Below, one piece after another: positions 52,806-63,481 of a stretch of 64,000 nt of DNA (positions are counted from its first letter, which is position 1; each line of letters starts with the position of its first letter). A program made the position numbers and the translations under genes. The stretch lies in NCBI RefSeq assembly GCF_900107845.1, contig NZ_FNRM01000001.1, positions 289,747 to 353,746 of the forward strand, read 5' to 3'. A model generated the notes under the pieces. The model was not told the origin of the DNA. It worked only from the letters and a program-made list of their open reading frames with translations, and did no database searches. The DNA comes from Alkalimonas amylolytica (GTDB taxonomy: Bacteria; Pseudomonadota; Gammaproteobacteria; Enterobacterales; Alteromonadaceae).

Positions 52806-55088
52806 TCACAGGCTGGTTTGATCACTGCTTGCGGCGGCGCCCGGCAACAACTCCATTTGATCAATGCGTTGCAAGCCACGCGGTAGCTTATTGCCCCGTC
52901 GGCCACGCTCACCACGATAATGCTCCAGGTCGGCAGCTTTTAAACTCAGCTTGCGCTTGCCCGCTGTGAGTACCACACCGCCATCGGCCGGGATCACCGT
53001 CATCAGGCGGACATACTCTTCCCGGCTGGCCGCTTTGGCAGACGGGATGGACAGCATCTTATTGCCCTTGCCTTTGCTCAGCTGCGGCAAATCCTGCACC
53101 GGGAATACCAACATGCGCCCTTCGGTGGAAACACAGACCACCAGATCCGTTTCCGGCTGACGAATGGGCACAGGTGGCAGTACCTTGCTGCCAGTCGGCA
53201 AGCTGAGCAACGCCTTACCGGATTTATTGCGGGTCAGCATGTCATCAAAGCGGCCGACAAAGCCATAACCAGCATCGGAGGCAAACAGCAGCAGTTGATC
53301 GTCTTTCGCCATAAACACATGCTCAAAGGCCTCACCTGCCACCAGGTTAAAGCGGCCGGATAATGGCTCGCCCTGACCTCGAGCTGATGGCAGCTCATGC
53401 GCTTCTACCGAGAAGCTGCGGCCAGAGCTGTCTAAAAAGGCCGCATTTTGGTTGCTCTTACCGCTGGCGGCCGATTTAAAGCCATCGCCTGCCTTGTAAC
53501 TTAATGTGGTGCCATCGACATCATGGCCTTTGGCGCAGCGCACCCAGCCTTTTTCCGACAGCACTACGGTGACAGGCTCACTCGGTAGCAGTTCTTTTTC
53601 AGACAGGGCTTTGGCTTCACTTCGGGCCACGATCGGGCTACGCCTGTCATCGCCGTATTTCTCCGCCGCTTCCAGGATCTCTGCCCGGATCAGCTTGGTC
53701 AGCTTGGCGTTAGAGCCCAGGATACCCTGAAGTTTGTCACGCTCTTTGGCCAGCTCGTCCTGCTCGCCGCGGATTTTCATTTCCTCCAACCGGGCTAAGT
53801 GCCGTAACTTTAATTCCAGCACCGCTTCGGCCTGACGATCCGAGATGCCAAAACGTTCCATCAACACCGGCTTGGGTTTATCGTGCTCGCGGATAATAGC
53901 AATGACCTCATCGATGTTTAAGAAAGCAATCAGCAAACCTTCCAACACATGCAAGCGGTCCAGCACCTTATCGAGCCGGTACTGCAGCCGGCGACGCACC
54001 ACATCACGGCGAAACACCAGCCAGTCTGTCAGAATGGCTTTTAAATCGCGCACACCGGGGCGGTTATCCAGCCCGAGCATATTCAGATTAACCCGGTAGC
54101 TTCTTTCCAGATCGGTGGTGGCGAACAAGTGCTGCATCAACTGCTCGATGTCGACCCGGTTCGATCGCGGAACCACCACAATGCGGGTTGGGTTTTCATG
54201 ATCGGACTCATCACGTAAGTCGGTCACCATCGGCAGTTTCTTCGCCTGCATCTGGGCAGCAATCTGCTCCAGGATTTTGGCACCGGACGTCTGATGCGGC
54301 AGTGCAGTAATCACTACATCGCCATCTTCCAGCAGATAACGGGCACGCATGCGAATGCTGCCTCGACCACTTTGATACATGGCCACTATGTCGTCTTTGC
54401 TGCTGATGATCTCGGCATCGGTCGGGTAATCCGGCCCCTGAATGAACTGCATTAGATCAGCAATAGAGCTGTCTGGCTGATCCAACAGCAAAGCGCAGGC
54501 GTGGGCTACTTCCCGCACATTGTGCGGTGGAATATCGGTGGCCATACCAACTGCAATGCCGGTGATGCCATTCAATAAAATATGTGGTAAGCGTGCCGGC
54601 AGCACTTTCGGCTCGTCCAGGGTGCCATCAAAGTTAGGCGTCCAGTCGACCGTGCCTGCCCCAAGCTCTGATAACAATACTTCACTAAAACGTGATAAAC
54701 GTGACTCGGTATATCGCATGGCTGCAAAAGACTTCGGATCGTCCGGTGCCCCCCAGTTACCCTGACCATCCACCAACGGATAGCGATACGAAAACGGTTG
54801 TGCCATCAACACCATGGCTTCGTAGCAGGCGGAGTCACCATGCGGATGGAATTTACCCAGCACATCACCGACGGTACGAGCGGATTTCTTGTACTTGGCA
54901 ATATGGCTTAACCCAAGCTCAGACATGGCATAGACAATTCGGCGCTGTACTGGTTTTAAGCCATCACCAATATGCGGCAGGGCCCGGTCCATAATGACGT
55001 ACATGGAATAATTGAGGTAAGCCTCTTCCGTAAAGCGGCGTAAGGACAGCTGCTCTACACCGTCTGCGGTAATGATGGTGTCGGTCAT
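52806..55088 (-). CDS. parC: DNA topoisomerase IV subunit A
   Basis: The 760-residue protein begins [19 protein letters not shown]. It has the breakage-reunion domain with the quinolone region [13 protein letters not shown] (Ser86 and Glu90, the residues of sensitive strains) and active-site Tyr126 in [12 protein letters not shown] coiled-coil tower follows (about 400-460), then the C-terminal beta-pinwheel (about 500-745). With ParE it unlinks daughter chromosomes. The length and order agree with ParC rather than GyrA, which carries a GyrA-box (QRRGGKG) not seen here. It overlaps the upstream TPR gene by 4 bp. Confidence 0.97.
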   Translation of the reverse strand: MTDTIITADGVEQLSLRRFTEEAYLNYSMYVIMDRALPHIGDGLKPVQRRIVYAMSELGLSHIAKYKKSARTVGDVLGKFHPHGDSACYEAMVLMAQPFSYRYPLVDGQGNWGAPDDPKSFAAMRYTESRLSRFSEVLLSELGAGTVDWTPNFDGTLDEPKVLPARLPHILLNGITGIAVGMATDIPPHNVREVAHACALLLDQPDSSIADLMQFIQGPDYPTDAEIISSKDDIVAMYQSGRGSIRMRARYLLEDGDVVITALPHQTSGAKILEQIAAQMQAKKLPMVTDLRDESDHENPTRIVVVPRSNRVDIEQLMQHLFATTDLERSYRVNLNMLGLDNRPGVRDLKAILTDWLVFRRDVVRRRLQYRLDKVLDRLHVLEGLLIAFLNIDEVIAIIREHDKPKPVLMERFGISDRQAEAVLELKLRHLARLEEMKIRGEQDELAKERDKLQGILGSNAKLTKLIRAEILEAAEKYGDDRRSPIVARSEAKALSEKELLPSEPVTVVLSEKGWVRCAKGHDVDGTTLSYKAGDGFKSAASGKSNQNAAFLDSSGRSFSVEAHELPSARGQGEPLSGRFNLVAGEAFEHVFMAKDDQLLLFASDAGYGFVGRFDDMLTRNKSGKALLSLPTGSKVLPPVPIRQPETDLVVCVSTEGRMLVFPVQDLPQLSKGKGNKMLSIPSAKAASREEYVRLMTVIPADGGVVLTAGKRKLSLKAADLEHYRGERGRRGNKLPRGLQRIDQMELLPGAAASSDQTSL

Positions 55089-56494
55089 AACGACTTGGTT
55101 TCCTCTTGATCATGGGGAGAGTCTGGCGCAGTGTCACGGCGAGCCATGCGCTGCCATAGCAACAAAATAAACAGCACCAAACTGGTAATAGCAAACACTG
55201 CGGTCCAAAGCCACTGGATCAGGCGTTTGCGATCAGCTTCCAACAAACGCAAGGCCTGCAATTCATTATCTTTCAACAACAAGGCGCGTTCAGCTTGCTC
55301 TCGCTCCTGCGCGAAGCTTAGCCGTAAACTACTCAGAGCCAGTTCGCTTTCCTGATTAAACCTTTCCTGGAATAGAAAAAAAACTTCCTGCATCGACTCG
55401 TAGGCTTGCTCATACTGTCCGAGACTGGCCTGCAAATGTGCCTGCATAAATTCAATATTCAGTCGCATGGAGTCACTTTCGGCATCACTGAGTTGTTGCA
55501 GATGCTGCCTGGCTAGCATGAGTTGTTGTAGTGCCATTGAGTGTTGCTGCAAGCCGCTATAAATTAAAGATTTTTCATAGTAATGCACTATTTCGCTTAG
55601 TGGTGATTGCAACAAATGTTTAAATTCTTCGGCTTTTTGTATGTAGGTCAACGCTGCGCTGTAACGGCCCGATTCATGACTGCTGAGTGCTAATCCAAAA
55701 TAGGCATAGTACAAATTCAATTGATCATCGTACTGCTGACTGACCGTCAGCATCCGCTGGTAAGTAGCAAACGCCTGCTCGTATTGCTCCAAAAAACTGT
55801 AACTACGTGCCAGATTGTACAAGACAGCTATCTTGCTTTTACGCCATCCCCTTTCTTTATACATGGCATAGGCTTTATCAAGGAACTGCACCCCTTCTTC
55901 TTCAAACGTGATGGTGGCATACAACAAACCGAGCTCTGCGTTGACTTCCGCTTCCAGCTCCCAATCGTCCAAGGTTTCGACCTGCTGATAGACCTGTTGC
56001 AGCAGCGCTAACGCTTCCTGATAGTGCTCCTGGCCACTTAAAGCTGCGGCCTGATTGATCACGCCCCTTAAGCGCAGCGATTCATCGCCCAACTGCTCAG
56101 CCAGTTTCATACCCTGCTGATAGTATTGCTGTGCTTCCAAGTAGTTGCTTTGCATCTCGGTAGCAAAACCAAGGTTGTACATCAACTCCACACGCAGGGT
56201 ATCGGCCGCATCATCCAGCGCCAACCCTTTTTGAGCATAAGCCAGCTGCTGCTGATGCTGTCCCATCATGCCAAACAAGGTGGCAAAATCCTGATAAGCT
56301 CTGCGCTGCACTTGCCGGGGTAACGATGGAATGCTGTCTTCGTGCTGTTGCAACAACGCCAGCATAGCTTCTGGCGCTAGTCGCTTTTGCTCATGCACTT
56401 GCTGCAACCAGTTTGGCGCACCAGCCGGTACCGCTACCAGTTCCAGACAGTACAGGCCAAGCAGAGCAACCATCAGCTTTGCAATGATTTTCAT
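55085..56494 (-). CDS. Exported TPR protein with C-terminal membrane helix
   Basis: I start at ATG 56494, giving [25 protein letters not shown], a signal peptide, and 469 residues in all. The body is a row of tetratricopeptide repeats (about 50-370, with patterns such as [20 protein letters not shown] and [12 protein letters not shown]). A helical stretch (about 380-430) is followed by one membrane helix (about 435-455, [22 protein letters not shown]) and a short cytosolic tail. This is the sensor half of the TPR-TM-GGDEF or TPR-TM-kinase proteins common in this group, but no output domain follows. The stop overlaps parC by ATGA. I do not recognise a named family. Confidence 0.78.
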   Translation of the reverse strand: MKIIAKLMVALLGLYCLELVAVPAGAPNWLQQVHEQKRLAPEAMLALLQQHEDSIPSLPRQVQRRAYQDFATLFGMMGQHQQQLAYAQKGLALDDAADTLRVELMYNLGFATEMQSNYLEAQQYYQQGMKLAEQLGDESLRLRGVINQAAALSGQEHYQEALALLQQVYQQVETLDDWELEAEVNAELGLLYATITFEEEGVQFLDKAYAMYKERGWRKSKIAVLYNLARSYSFLEQYEQAFATYQRMLTVSQQYDDQLNLYYAYFGLALSSHESGRYSAALTYIQKAEEFKHLLQSPLSEIVHYYEKSLIYSGLQQHSMALQQLMLARQHLQQLSDAESDSMRLNIEFMQAHLQASLGQYEQAYESMQEVFFLFQERFNQESELALSSLRLSFAQEREQAERALLLKDNELQALRLLEADRKRLIQWLWTAVFAITSLVLFILLLWQRMARRDTAPDSPHDQEETKSL

Positions 56495-56548
56495 CCGTAC
56501 TCCAGCGAACAAACCTTGTTAACGAGCCAGTATACCTGCATCAGGCAG

Positions 56549-58441
56549 CTAGGCAAGAATCGCCTTGTCGCCTTTTTGCTCTAGCCACTGGCGGCGGTCG
56601 GTCGAGCGCTTTTTGGCCAGCAGCATGTCCATCAACTCCATGGTTTGCAGCTGGTCATCGATGGTCAGCTGCACCAGGCGCCGGGTGTTCGGGTCCATGG
56701 TGGTTTCCCGCAATTGCAGTGGGTTCATCTCACCCAGGCCTTTAAAGCGCTGCACATTGACCTTGCCTTTTTTCTTCTCGGCTTCAATCCGATCCAGGAT
56801 GCCGTTTTTCTCGTCTTCGTCCAGCGCGTAATAGACATCCTTGCCAATATCGATGCGGTACAAGGGCGGCATGGCGACATAGACATGGCCGGCTTCTACT
56901 AAAGCAGGGAAATGGCGCATAAAAAGGGCGCACAACAAGGTAGCAATGTGCAAGCCATCGGAGTCGGCATCGGCCAGAATACACACTTTGCCGTAACGCA
57001 GCGCCGATAAATCGGTGGAGTCCGGGTCCATGCCAATGGCAACTGAAATATCATGCACTTCCTGCGAGGCCAGGATCTGGCCGGATTCGACTTCCCAAGT
57101 ATTCAAAATTTTACCACGCAGTGGCATCACCGCCTGAAACTCACGGTCCCGCGCTTGTTTGGCCGAGCCACCGGCTGAGTCTCCTTCCACCAGAAACAGT
57201 TCGGCTCGCTGCAGGTCCTGCGCTGAGCAATCCGCCAGCTTGCCGGGTAAAGCCGGGCCGGAGGTGACTTTTTTCCGCACGACTTTTTTTGCTGCTTTTA
57301 GTCGTTTTTGGGCATTGCTGATGCAGAGCTCAGCCAGCGCTTCAGCTATTTCGGTATGCTCATTCAGCCACAGGCTGAAGGCATCTTTGACAATACCAGA
57401 CACAAAAGCCGACGCCTGGCGCGATGATAAGCGTTCTTTGGTTTGGCCGGCAAACTGCGGGTCCTGCATTTTCAGCGATAAAATATAACTGCAGCGATCC
57501 CAGACATCTTCCGGTGATAGTTTAATACCCCGCGGTAGCAGATTACGAAACTCACAAAAATCACGCAGGGCTTCCAGCACCCCCTGGCGCAGGCCATTGA
57601 CATGGGTTCCCCCCTGCGCTGTCGGGATCAGGTTGACGTAACTTTCGGTGACCAGCTCGCCGCCTTCCGGCAGCCAGAGCATAGCCCACTCCACCGCTTC
57701 CTGGGTACTGTTAAAGTTGCCAACAAAAGGCTGCTCTGGCAGCGCGACAAAGTCTTTCACCGCTTCAGCCAAGTAATCGCGGATGCCATCCTGATAACAC
57801 CAACTGTGACTTTCTTTGTTGACCTTGTCTTCAAACTCGATACTTAGCCCTGGGCACAGCACCGCTTTGGCTTTTAACACATGCAACAAGCGTGGCACCG
57901 AAAAACGGGCGGAATCAAAATAGCCGGCATTGGGCCAAAACTGCACCCGGGTACCGGTATTGCGCTTACCCACCGTGCCGGTGATGGTCAGCTCCTGGGT
58001 TTTCGCACCATCGGCAAAAGCCATCTCATAGACATTACCATCCCGCCGCACAGTCACATCCACCCGGCTGGACAAGGCATTCACTACCGAGATCCCGACA
58101 CCATGCAAACCACCGGAAAACTGATAATTTTTATTGGAAAATTTACCGCCGGCATGCAAGCGGCAGAAGATCAGCTCGACACCAGACACCCCTTCTTCCG
58201 GATGAATATCAACCGGCATACCACGGCCGTTATCGATCACTTCCAGTGACTGGTCTTCGTGCAACACCACTTTAATCTGAGTAGCGTGCCCGGCCAGGGC
58301 TTCATCCACGCTGTTATCGATGACTTCCTGCGCCAAATGATTCGGTCTGGAGGTATCGGTATACATGCCCGGACGGCGCTGCACGGGCTCAAGCCCGGTA
58401 AGGACTTCTATCGAATCGGCGTTATAGCTTTGAGCTGTCAT
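56549..58441 (-). CDS. parE: DNA topoisomerase IV subunit B
   Basis: The 630-residue protein has the GHKL ATPase domain (EVIDNSVDEALAGHA, DNGRGMPVDIHPEEGVSGVE in parts, GGLHGVGISVVNALS), the transducer domain, and the TOPRIM motif with VEGDSAGGSAKQARDREFQA (in parts) and DADSDGLHIATLL. These are ParE-type in length and lack the GyrB insertion. The ATP-driven subunit pairs with ParC. It overlaps the upstream yqiA gene by 4 bp, and in E. coli parE-yqiA-cpdA are also consecutive. Confidence 0.97.
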   Translation of the reverse strand: MTAQSYNADSIEVLTGLEPVQRRPGMYTDTSRPNHLAQEVIDNSVDEALAGHATQIKVVLHEDQSLEVIDNGRGMPVDIHPEEGVSGVELIFCRLHAGGKFSNKNYQFSGGLHGVGISVVNALSSRVDVTVRRDGNVYEMAFADGAKTQELTITGTVGKRNTGTRVQFWPNAGYFDSARFSVPRLLHVLKAKAVLCPGLSIEFEDKVNKESHSWCYQDGIRDYLAEAVKDFVALPEQPFVGNFNSTQEAVEWAMLWLPEGGELVTESYVNLIPTAQGGTHVNGLRQGVLEALRDFCEFRNLLPRGIKLSPEDVWDRCSYILSLKMQDPQFAGQTKERLSSRQASAFVSGIVKDAFSLWLNEHTEIAEALAELCISNAQKRLKAAKKVVRKKVTSGPALPGKLADCSAQDLQRAELFLVEGDSAGGSAKQARDREFQAVMPLRGKILNTWEVESGQILASQEVHDISVAIGMDPDSTDLSALRYGKVCILADADSDGLHIATLLCALFMRHFPALVEAGHVYVAMPPLYRIDIGKDVYYALDEDEKNGILDRIEAEKKKGKVNVQRFKGLGEMNPLQLRETTMDPNTRRLVQLTIDDQLQTMELMDMLLAKKRSTDRRQWLEQKGDKAILA

Positions 58442-59043
58442 GGTCGATACATTACCTGTTGTGTTCGAAATTCATCGGCTTGCAAACAAAAGCGCACGAT
58501 AGCTGGCAATTGTTGCACGTAATTCTGATAGCTGTGATCGCCGCCCTGCTGCACATTCAATTGGCAGTGCTGATAAAACTGCAGGGCCTGACGGTAATCC
58601 AGTACTTCATCACCACTTTGCAGTAGTACCAGATAATTCGACGGCTTGGCAAGTACTGAAGGCTCCAGTTGTTGCAACTCCGTCATGGCGTGTTCCGATA
58701 CCTCGTAATGGCATTGACGCACCGGGTGAAAATAGCGGCCCAGATGCTGGCGCAACAGTCGATAAGGAGCCACTGCCGGGTTAATTAAACAAGCACGACA
58801 GTCATGCTGCTCCGCCAGCCAGGTGGCAAGAAAGCCCCCCAATGAGCTACCAATCACCGCCGTTGGGACCCGACCGTCCAACACCTCGCTGACTTCGGCC
58901 AAAGCTTCGGTCGGGGTATAGGGTAAATCCGGCACCAACAATTCAATCTCCGGGTGGTGTTGCTGAAAATAAGCCCGGGTTTGCAGCGCTTTATGTGACT
59001 GCGATGAGCTGGCAAAGCCATGCAGATAGAGTATCAAACTCAT
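58438..59043 (-). CDS. yqiA: YqiA-family esterase
   Basis: The 201-residue alpha/beta hydrolase begins ILYLHGFASSSQSHKA, has the nucleophile elbow IGSSLGGFLATWLAEQH (about 64-80), and catalytic Asp and His in LLQSGDEVLDY and GGDHSYQN. YqiA of E. coli hydrolyses short acyl esters including palmitoyl-CoA in vitro; its cell role is unclear. The gene overlaps both cpdA (ATGA) and parE (ATGA), so the three are one translational chain. Confidence 0.93.
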   Translation of the reverse strand: MSLILYLHGFASSSQSHKALQTRAYFQQHHPEIELLVPDLPYTPTEALAEVSEVLDGRVPTAVIGSSLGGFLATWLAEQHDCRACLINPAVAPYRLLRQHLGRYFHPVRQCHYEVSEHAMTELQQLEPSVLAKPSNYLVLLQSGDEVLDYRQALQFYQHCQLNVQQGGDHSYQNYVQQLPAIVRFCLQADEFRTQQVMYRP

Positions 59044-59804
59044 GGCATGATCCTTTTAAAATCAAGCTGAACACTGCCATCGTGATGAAAAGACCATTCG
59101 CACCATTGCGGCCCTTGTAGTTGCGTTTGCCATTCAATCGTTTGCTGGAACTGCACCGAAGTCGCCGGACAACCGACCAACTCAATGCCCTGCTGGCGAC
59201 GCCGATAGGCATGATGACAATGCCCATGCGCCAGACCGCGCACCTGAGGATACTGCTGCAGTAATTGCCAAAAAGGTTCCGCATCCTGCCAGCCGTGGCG
59301 ATCGATTGAGCTACCAATGGGCCAGGGGTGGTGGTGTGCAAACAACCAACAAGGCTCGCTGTGCTGCTTCAGTTGTACTGCCAATTCAGCCCGGCGCTCA
59401 TGCGGGAAGTAACCGGCAGGGGTCGGCCCTGTGCTGTCCAGCAGCAGCAATTGCCAGCCGGCGGCATGCAAAGATTTGTGAGGTAAAAACGGCGCTTTAG
59501 CCAGTAACTGACCAAGTTGCTGGCTATCGTCATGATTGCCGGGCAGCCAAAACACCGGCACTGGCACCTGTTGCATCAAATCCTGTAAATGCTGATAAGA
59601 CGCCAGACTGTGATCCTGACTTAAGTCACCGGTCAGCAGCACGGCATCTGGCCAATTGCCGGCAAGCTGCTGCAACACAGCCTGCAACTGATGGTAGGGC
59701 GACACGCCTTGGTACAGCGCAGATGGCTCAGCCAATAAATGGCAATCGGTCAGTTGTACCAAACGAAGCTGGTCTTGCTTAGGGAAGTGGTAAGCCAACA
59801 TCAA
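59040..59804 (-). CDS. cpdA: 3',5'-cyclic-AMP phosphodiesterase
   Basis: The 254-residue metallophosphoesterase has VQLTDCHL (Asp and His ligands, about 16-23), LLTGDLSQD (about 57-65), LPGNHDD (about 87-93), FAHHHPWPIG (about 154-163) and GLAHGHCHHAY (about 191-201), the five blocks of the class III cAMP phosphodiesterases. By lowering cAMP it would damp CRP-dependent transcription, including sugar genes. Position between yqiA and the DUF1249 gene is as in E. coli. Confidence 0.95.
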   Translation of the reverse strand: MMLAYHFPKQDQLRLVQLTDCHLLAEPSALYQGVSPYHQLQAVLQQLAGNWPDAVLLTGDLSQDHSLASYQHLQDLMQQVPVPVFWLPGNHDDSQQLGQLLAKAPFLPHKSLHAAGWQLLLLDSTGPTPAGYFPHERRAELAVQLKQHSEPCWLFAHHHPWPIGSSIDRHGWQDAEPFWQLLQQYPQVRGLAHGHCHHAYRRRQQGIELVGCPATSVQFQQTIEWQTQLQGPQWCEWSFHHDGSVQLDFKRIMP

Positions 59805-59814
59805 GCGCCCGCTG

Positions 59815-60252
59815 TCAACTCAGTACCGGCTCAGCGCGGAAGCCTTGCTGGCGACACAGCCGAAGCCAGTCACTGAGCAAACGGTTCACCTGACGTTTTT
59901 CATCCGGTTGCAGCATCTCGGTATTGGGGTAATCGTACACCGCTTTCAGGCCGCGGCGACCATGGCAGCTGATGACCTCGGCCAAGCGGGCGTCGTGATA
60001 CAAACGCACATCAAAAGCAGGTTGCGGTACCGGCCAGTCACTCTGCTGCAGCGGCACAATGCGCAATACCGTGGTATAGGGGCAAACCTCCAGCACTTCG
60101 AGCCGGAAATAACTGGTATCGTCCAACCCTATCAGCTGGCGCTCACCCACAGCGTGTTCTGCAGGCAGCAAAGGGCTCAGCTGGGCGAAATTACGTTCGC
60201 ACAAGCTAAGAAAGTCTGGCAGTTTTGGCCGGTACTTTGGCTTTGCTGTCAT
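59815..60252 (-). CDS. DUF1249 family protein (YqiB-like)
   Basis: The ATG at 60252 gives MTAKPKYRPKLPDFLSLCE; a longer form starting five codons earlier is possible. The 145-residue protein has KPKYRPKLPDFLSLCERNF and the mid-region PAFDVRLYHDARLAEVISC, then YPNTEMLQPDEKRQVNRLLSDWL (in parts), all DUF1249 features. Its role is unknown. It sits between cpdA and nudF, where E. coli has yqiB, and should be co-transcribed with cpdA. Confidence 0.92.
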   Translation of the reverse strand: MTAKPKYRPKLPDFLSLCERNFAQLSPLLPAEHAVGERQLIGLDDTSYFRLEVLEVCPYTTVLRIVPLQQSDWPVPQPAFDVRLYHDARLAEVISCHGRRGLKAVYDYPNTEMLQPDEKRQVNRLLSDWLRLCRQQGFRAEPVLS

Positions 60253-60316
60253 AGGTACTTTGAACACCCCTTGTCATTGGTCCCAGCCTGCTACAGGGTT
60301 GCACACAGTGCGCCGG

Positions 60317-60943
60317 TCAGGCGGGAAACAGCTGGTTATAATGCAGTGCCAGCCACTGCAATGCAATCACTGTCGCTGCATTATCTATGCGGCCTTCTTC
60401 AAGCCATTGCAAGGCTTGTGGCCTTGGAATCAGGTGCACCCGGATATCTTCATGCTCGTGTGCTAAACCAAAAATACCTTCGGTTGGCAAAGTGTCCAGT
60501 GTAGCAAAGTACAGCTGAATGCGCTCGGTGGTGCCTCCCGGGCTGGACAGATAACTGAGCATTGGTGTCAGCTCCGTTATGGTCAGCCCGGCTTCTTCAC
60601 GGCTTTCCCGCATTGCCACCTCGGCCATGGTTTCCCCTGGCGCTACCATGCCAGCAATGATTTCCAGCAACCAGGGACTGGGCGATGATGCTAAAGCGCC
60701 GGCGCGAAACTGCTCGACCAACACGATTTGGTCGCTGGCTGGGTGGTACGGCAGCACGGCAGCAGCGTGACCACGCTCAAAAATTTCCCGCTGCATCCAG
60801 TCGCTCCAGCCACCACCGAACAATTTATGCCGTAAGGTGTAACGATCAATTTTGAAGAAACCCTGAAAAACCGTGCTTTGGTCGCGTATCTCTACATCTT
60901 TTACCGAAAAAACAGGATACTCTATGGCCTTGAATTCTGACAT
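60317..60943 (-). CDS. nudF: ADP-ribose pyrophosphatase (Nudix)
   Basis: The ATG at 60943 gives MSEFKAIEYPVFSV; a GTG four codons earlier is a possible start. The 208-residue protein has EIFERGHAAAVLPY and QIVLVEQFRAGAL, then the Nudix box GMVAPGETMAEVAMRESREEAG (here in two parts: GMVAPGE and RESREEAG, about 99-121), and SPGGTTERIQLYFA. It hydrolyses ADP-ribose to AMP and ribose 5-phosphate, in the cytosol. It is divergent from tolC, the same arrangement as in E. coli. Confidence 0.95.
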   Translation of the reverse strand: MSEFKAIEYPVFSVKDVEIRDQSTVFQGFFKIDRYTLRHKLFGGGWSDWMQREIFERGHAAAVLPYHPASDQIVLVEQFRAGALASSPSPWLLEIIAGMVAPGETMAEVAMRESREEAGLTITELTPMLSYLSSPGGTTERIQLYFATLDTLPTEGIFGLAHEHEDIRVHLIPRPQALQWLEEGRIDNAATVIALQWLALHYNQLFPA

Positions 60944-61059
60944 CAGCGTACTCACATTCTGTTACATTTGAAGGGATAACTTTACGGTTTACGATTTCAC
61001 TCTCAAACCACAAACAGGTTATCATTTACTCAATTTGATTCACTCAGGATCCCCTGCTC

Positions 61060-62388
61060 ATGCATAAAAAATTAGTCGCTACCCTGTTGTGCTCGTCGTT
61101 TGGCGTCTTTAGTCTGCCAGCTCTGGCTGACAACCTGCAAAGCGTTTATCAATTGGCCACGCAAAAAGATCCGGTGATCCAGCGTGCCGCGGCCAGCCGC
61201 GATGCTGCTGTTGCCCGTATTGATATTAGCAAGGCCAGTTTACTGCCTGACATTGGCTTTAGTACCAGTCTGACCCGTGCCGATCAGCGCGACTGGACCT
61301 TTGGTGATGACAGAACTACGTTAAGTGCAGGCTTTCGGTTGGATCAAAGCATTTATGACCGCCGTAACTGGCAAAACCTGGATATTGCCGAAAAACAGGC
61401 ACTGCAAGCCCAGACTTTTTACAACAGTGCTGCTCAGGCTCTGATCGTACGGGTGACCGATGCCTACTTCAATGTGCTAAAGGCCAAAGATGATTTAACC
61501 TTCATCCAGGCCGAAAAACGCTCGATTGAGCGCCAGCTGGAACAAACGAAACAGCGCTTTGCCGTCGGTTTAACCGCCATTACCGATGTGCATGAAGCCC
61601 AGGCCCAGTTTGATAATGCGGTAGCGCGTGAAATTGCCACCGAAAACAATCTGGAAATCGCCCTGGAGCAATTGCGGGAAATCACCGGCCAATACCACAG
61701 CCAGCTGGCAGGCCTGAATACAGATTTATTCAGCACAGCACCGCTAAACCCGGCCGAGCCTCAGCAGTGGCTGAGTATTGCCGAAGAAAACAATTTCGAG
61801 CTGCAAGCCCAGCGTATTGGCCTGGAAATCGCCCGTATAGAAATTGATCGGGCCCGTGCCGGCCATCTGCCGACCGTTGGGCTGGAAGCCAGTATTGGCA
61901 GCAGCAAAGCCAGGGGTTACGATCAGAACTTTATAGAGCGCGGTACAGGTCCGCGCCAGGATAATAGCAACATTGGAATTACTGTCCGAGTCCCCATCTA
62001 CCGGGGTGGCTCGGTGAACGCTGGCGTCAATGTGGCCCAGGCTAACTTTGTTGAAACCAGTGAGCTGGTGGAGCAAACCTATCGCAGCACGGTGCGCCAG
62101 GTGCGCAGCTCCTTTAACAATGTGCGGGCGCTGACCTCGTCCATCCGAGCCTTTGAGCAAGCCGTGGTCTCAGCGGAAAGTGCATTGAAAGCGACTGAAG
62201 CCGGTTTTGAAGTCGGTACCCGTACCATTGTCGATGTACTGGTCAGTACCCGTAACTTGTTCGATGCGCGCCGTAACCTATCGCGGGCCCGTTACGATTA
62301 CATCTTATCGGTGCTGGATCTGAAACTGGCGGCTGGCAATCTGACCGAGCAAGACCTGGCCGATATCAACCGCGCCCTGACCTTGTAA
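61060..62388 (+). CDS. tolC: TolC-family outer-membrane channel
   Basis: The 442-residue protein has a signal peptide ending LPALADN. It opens with NLQSVYQLATQKDPVIQRAAASRDAA, and has two similar halves of helical hairpins and beta strands: VGLTAITDVHEAQAQFDNAVA in the first half, with VGTRTIVDVLVSTRNLFDARR in the second. These are the TolC internal repeats. The trimer forms the duct for type I secretion and RND or other efflux pumps. The place next to nudF, with no adjacent pump gene, points to general TolC. It is followed by a strong terminator. Confidence 0.95.
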   Translation: MHKKLVATLLCSSFGVFSLPALADNLQSVYQLATQKDPVIQRAAASRDAAVARIDISKASLLPDIGFSTSLTRADQRDWTFGDDRTTLSAGFRLDQSIYDRRNWQNLDIAEKQALQAQTFYNSAAQALIVRVTDAYFNVLKAKDDLTFIQAEKRSIERQLEQTKQRFAVGLTAITDVHEAQAQFDNAVAREIATENNLEIALEQLREITGQYHSQLAGLNTDLFSTAPLNPAEPQQWLSIAEENNFELQAQRIGLEIARIEIDRARAGHLPTVGLEASIGSSKARGYDQNFIERGTGPRQDNSNIGITVRVPIYRGGSVNAGVNVAQANFVETSELVEQTYRSTVRQVRSSFNNVRALTSSIRAFEQAVVSAESALKATEAGFEVGTRTIVDVLVSTRNLFDARRNLSRARYDYILSVLDLKLAAGNLTEQDLADINRALTL

Positions 62389-62410
62389 AAGTTTCCTATC
62401 TTTGTCCACT

Positions 62411-62446
62411 GCAAAGAACGCAGCATATGCTGCGTTCTTTGTTTTG
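62411..62446 (+). terminator. Terminator after tolC
   Basis: A nearly 15-bp palindrome CAAAGAACGCAGCA/TGCTGCGTTCTTTG (62412-62441), with TTTT after it. Confidence 0.93.
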
Positions 62447-62517
62447 CGGCGCTAACCTTTTGTCTGACCATTATTTTCCGCTACAATAGCCCCTTTCTGA
62501 CAAACTGAGGGTTTGGG

Positions 62518-63441
62518 GTGGTTAAAGCGCCGCAATTTCAATGGTCTTTTCTGCATCCCCGCTACTGGGGTATCTGGCTGGGTTGCGCTGTGCTGTGGCT
62601 AATCAGTTGGCTGCCTTATGCCGTGCTGATGAAGCTCGGCGATGGCATCGGCATTTTGCTGTTAAAGTTGCTTAAATCACGGGCCAAAGTTGCCAGACGC
62701 AATCTCGAACTCTGCTTCCCGGAAAAGACGGCCGCTGAGCGGGAGCAATTGCTGCAGGCCAATTTTAAAGAAAGCGGTCGCGCCCTGTTTGATACCATTA
62801 TCGGTTGGTGGTGGCCTGCCTGGCGTCTGAAGCGCTTTGCTGTATTGAAAGGCTTTGAGCACATTCAGGCAGCACGCGAGGCAGGTAAAGGCGTGCTGTT
62901 ACTGGCTTCACATATGCTGCACTTAGAAGCGGGTGGCCGTATCTTTGGCTTTAGCCTACCAAGCGTCGGTTTTTATCGTCCGCACAACAACCCCTTGATG
63001 GACTGGCTGCAATACCGAGGCCGTATCAAAGCCAACAAGTACATGATTGGCAAGAGGGAAGTCAAAGCTCTGCTCCAGGCGCTGGATGAAGGCGAAGTCT
63101 GCTTTTACTTACCGGATCAGGATTATGGCCGTAAAAAAGCCGAATTTGTGCCATTCTTTGCGGTCAAAGAAACTGCCACCACCACCGGCACCCTGCTGTT
63201 CGCCAGCAATGCCAACTGTCAGGTGATCCCGGTCTATACCCGCCGGTTACCGGGCAATCAGGGCTATGAAGTCGAATGCCTGCCAGCGCTGCAGCAGTTT
63301 CCTTCCGGCGACGATGCAGCCGATGTGCGCCGGGTCAACGCCTGGGTTGAGCAAGCAGTATTGCGTGCTCCTGAGCAGTACATGTGGTTGCACCGGCGCT
63401 TTAAAACTCGTCCCAATCCGGACGATCCGGGGTTATACTAA
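62518..63441 (+). CDS. lpxL: LpxL-family lipid A acyltransferase
   Basis: A GTG at 62518 follows GAGGG by a proper distance. The 307-residue protein has an N-terminal membrane helix (about 17-37), the HX4(E) active motif SHMLHLEAGGR (about 138-148), FYRPHNNPLMDW, and LPDQDYGRKKAEFVPFFA, all typical of lauroyl/palmitoleoyl acyltransferases (LpxL/LpxP). It adds a secondary acyl chain to Kdo2-lipid IVA in the inner membrane. Which acyl chain is used cannot be read. The gene ends 40 bp before the TcpQ-domain gene. Confidence 0.92.
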   Translation: MVKAPQFQWSFLHPRYWGIWLGCAVLWLISWLPYAVLMKLGDGIGILLLKLLKSRAKVARRNLELCFPEKTAAEREQLLQANFKESGRALFDTIIGWWWPAWRLKRFAVLKGFEHIQAAREAGKGVLLLASHMLHLEAGGRIFGFSLPSVGFYRPHNNPLMDWLQYRGRIKANKYMIGKREVKALLQALDEGEVCFYLPDQDYGRKKAEFVPFFAVKETATTTGTLLFASNANCQVIPVYTRRLPGNQGYEVECLPALQQFPSGDDAADVRRVNAWVEQAVLRAPEQYMWLHRRFKTRPNPDDPGLY

Positions 63442-63481
63442 ACCAAAGCCGATGCATGGCGAAGTACACGGGGTAAGTTCA

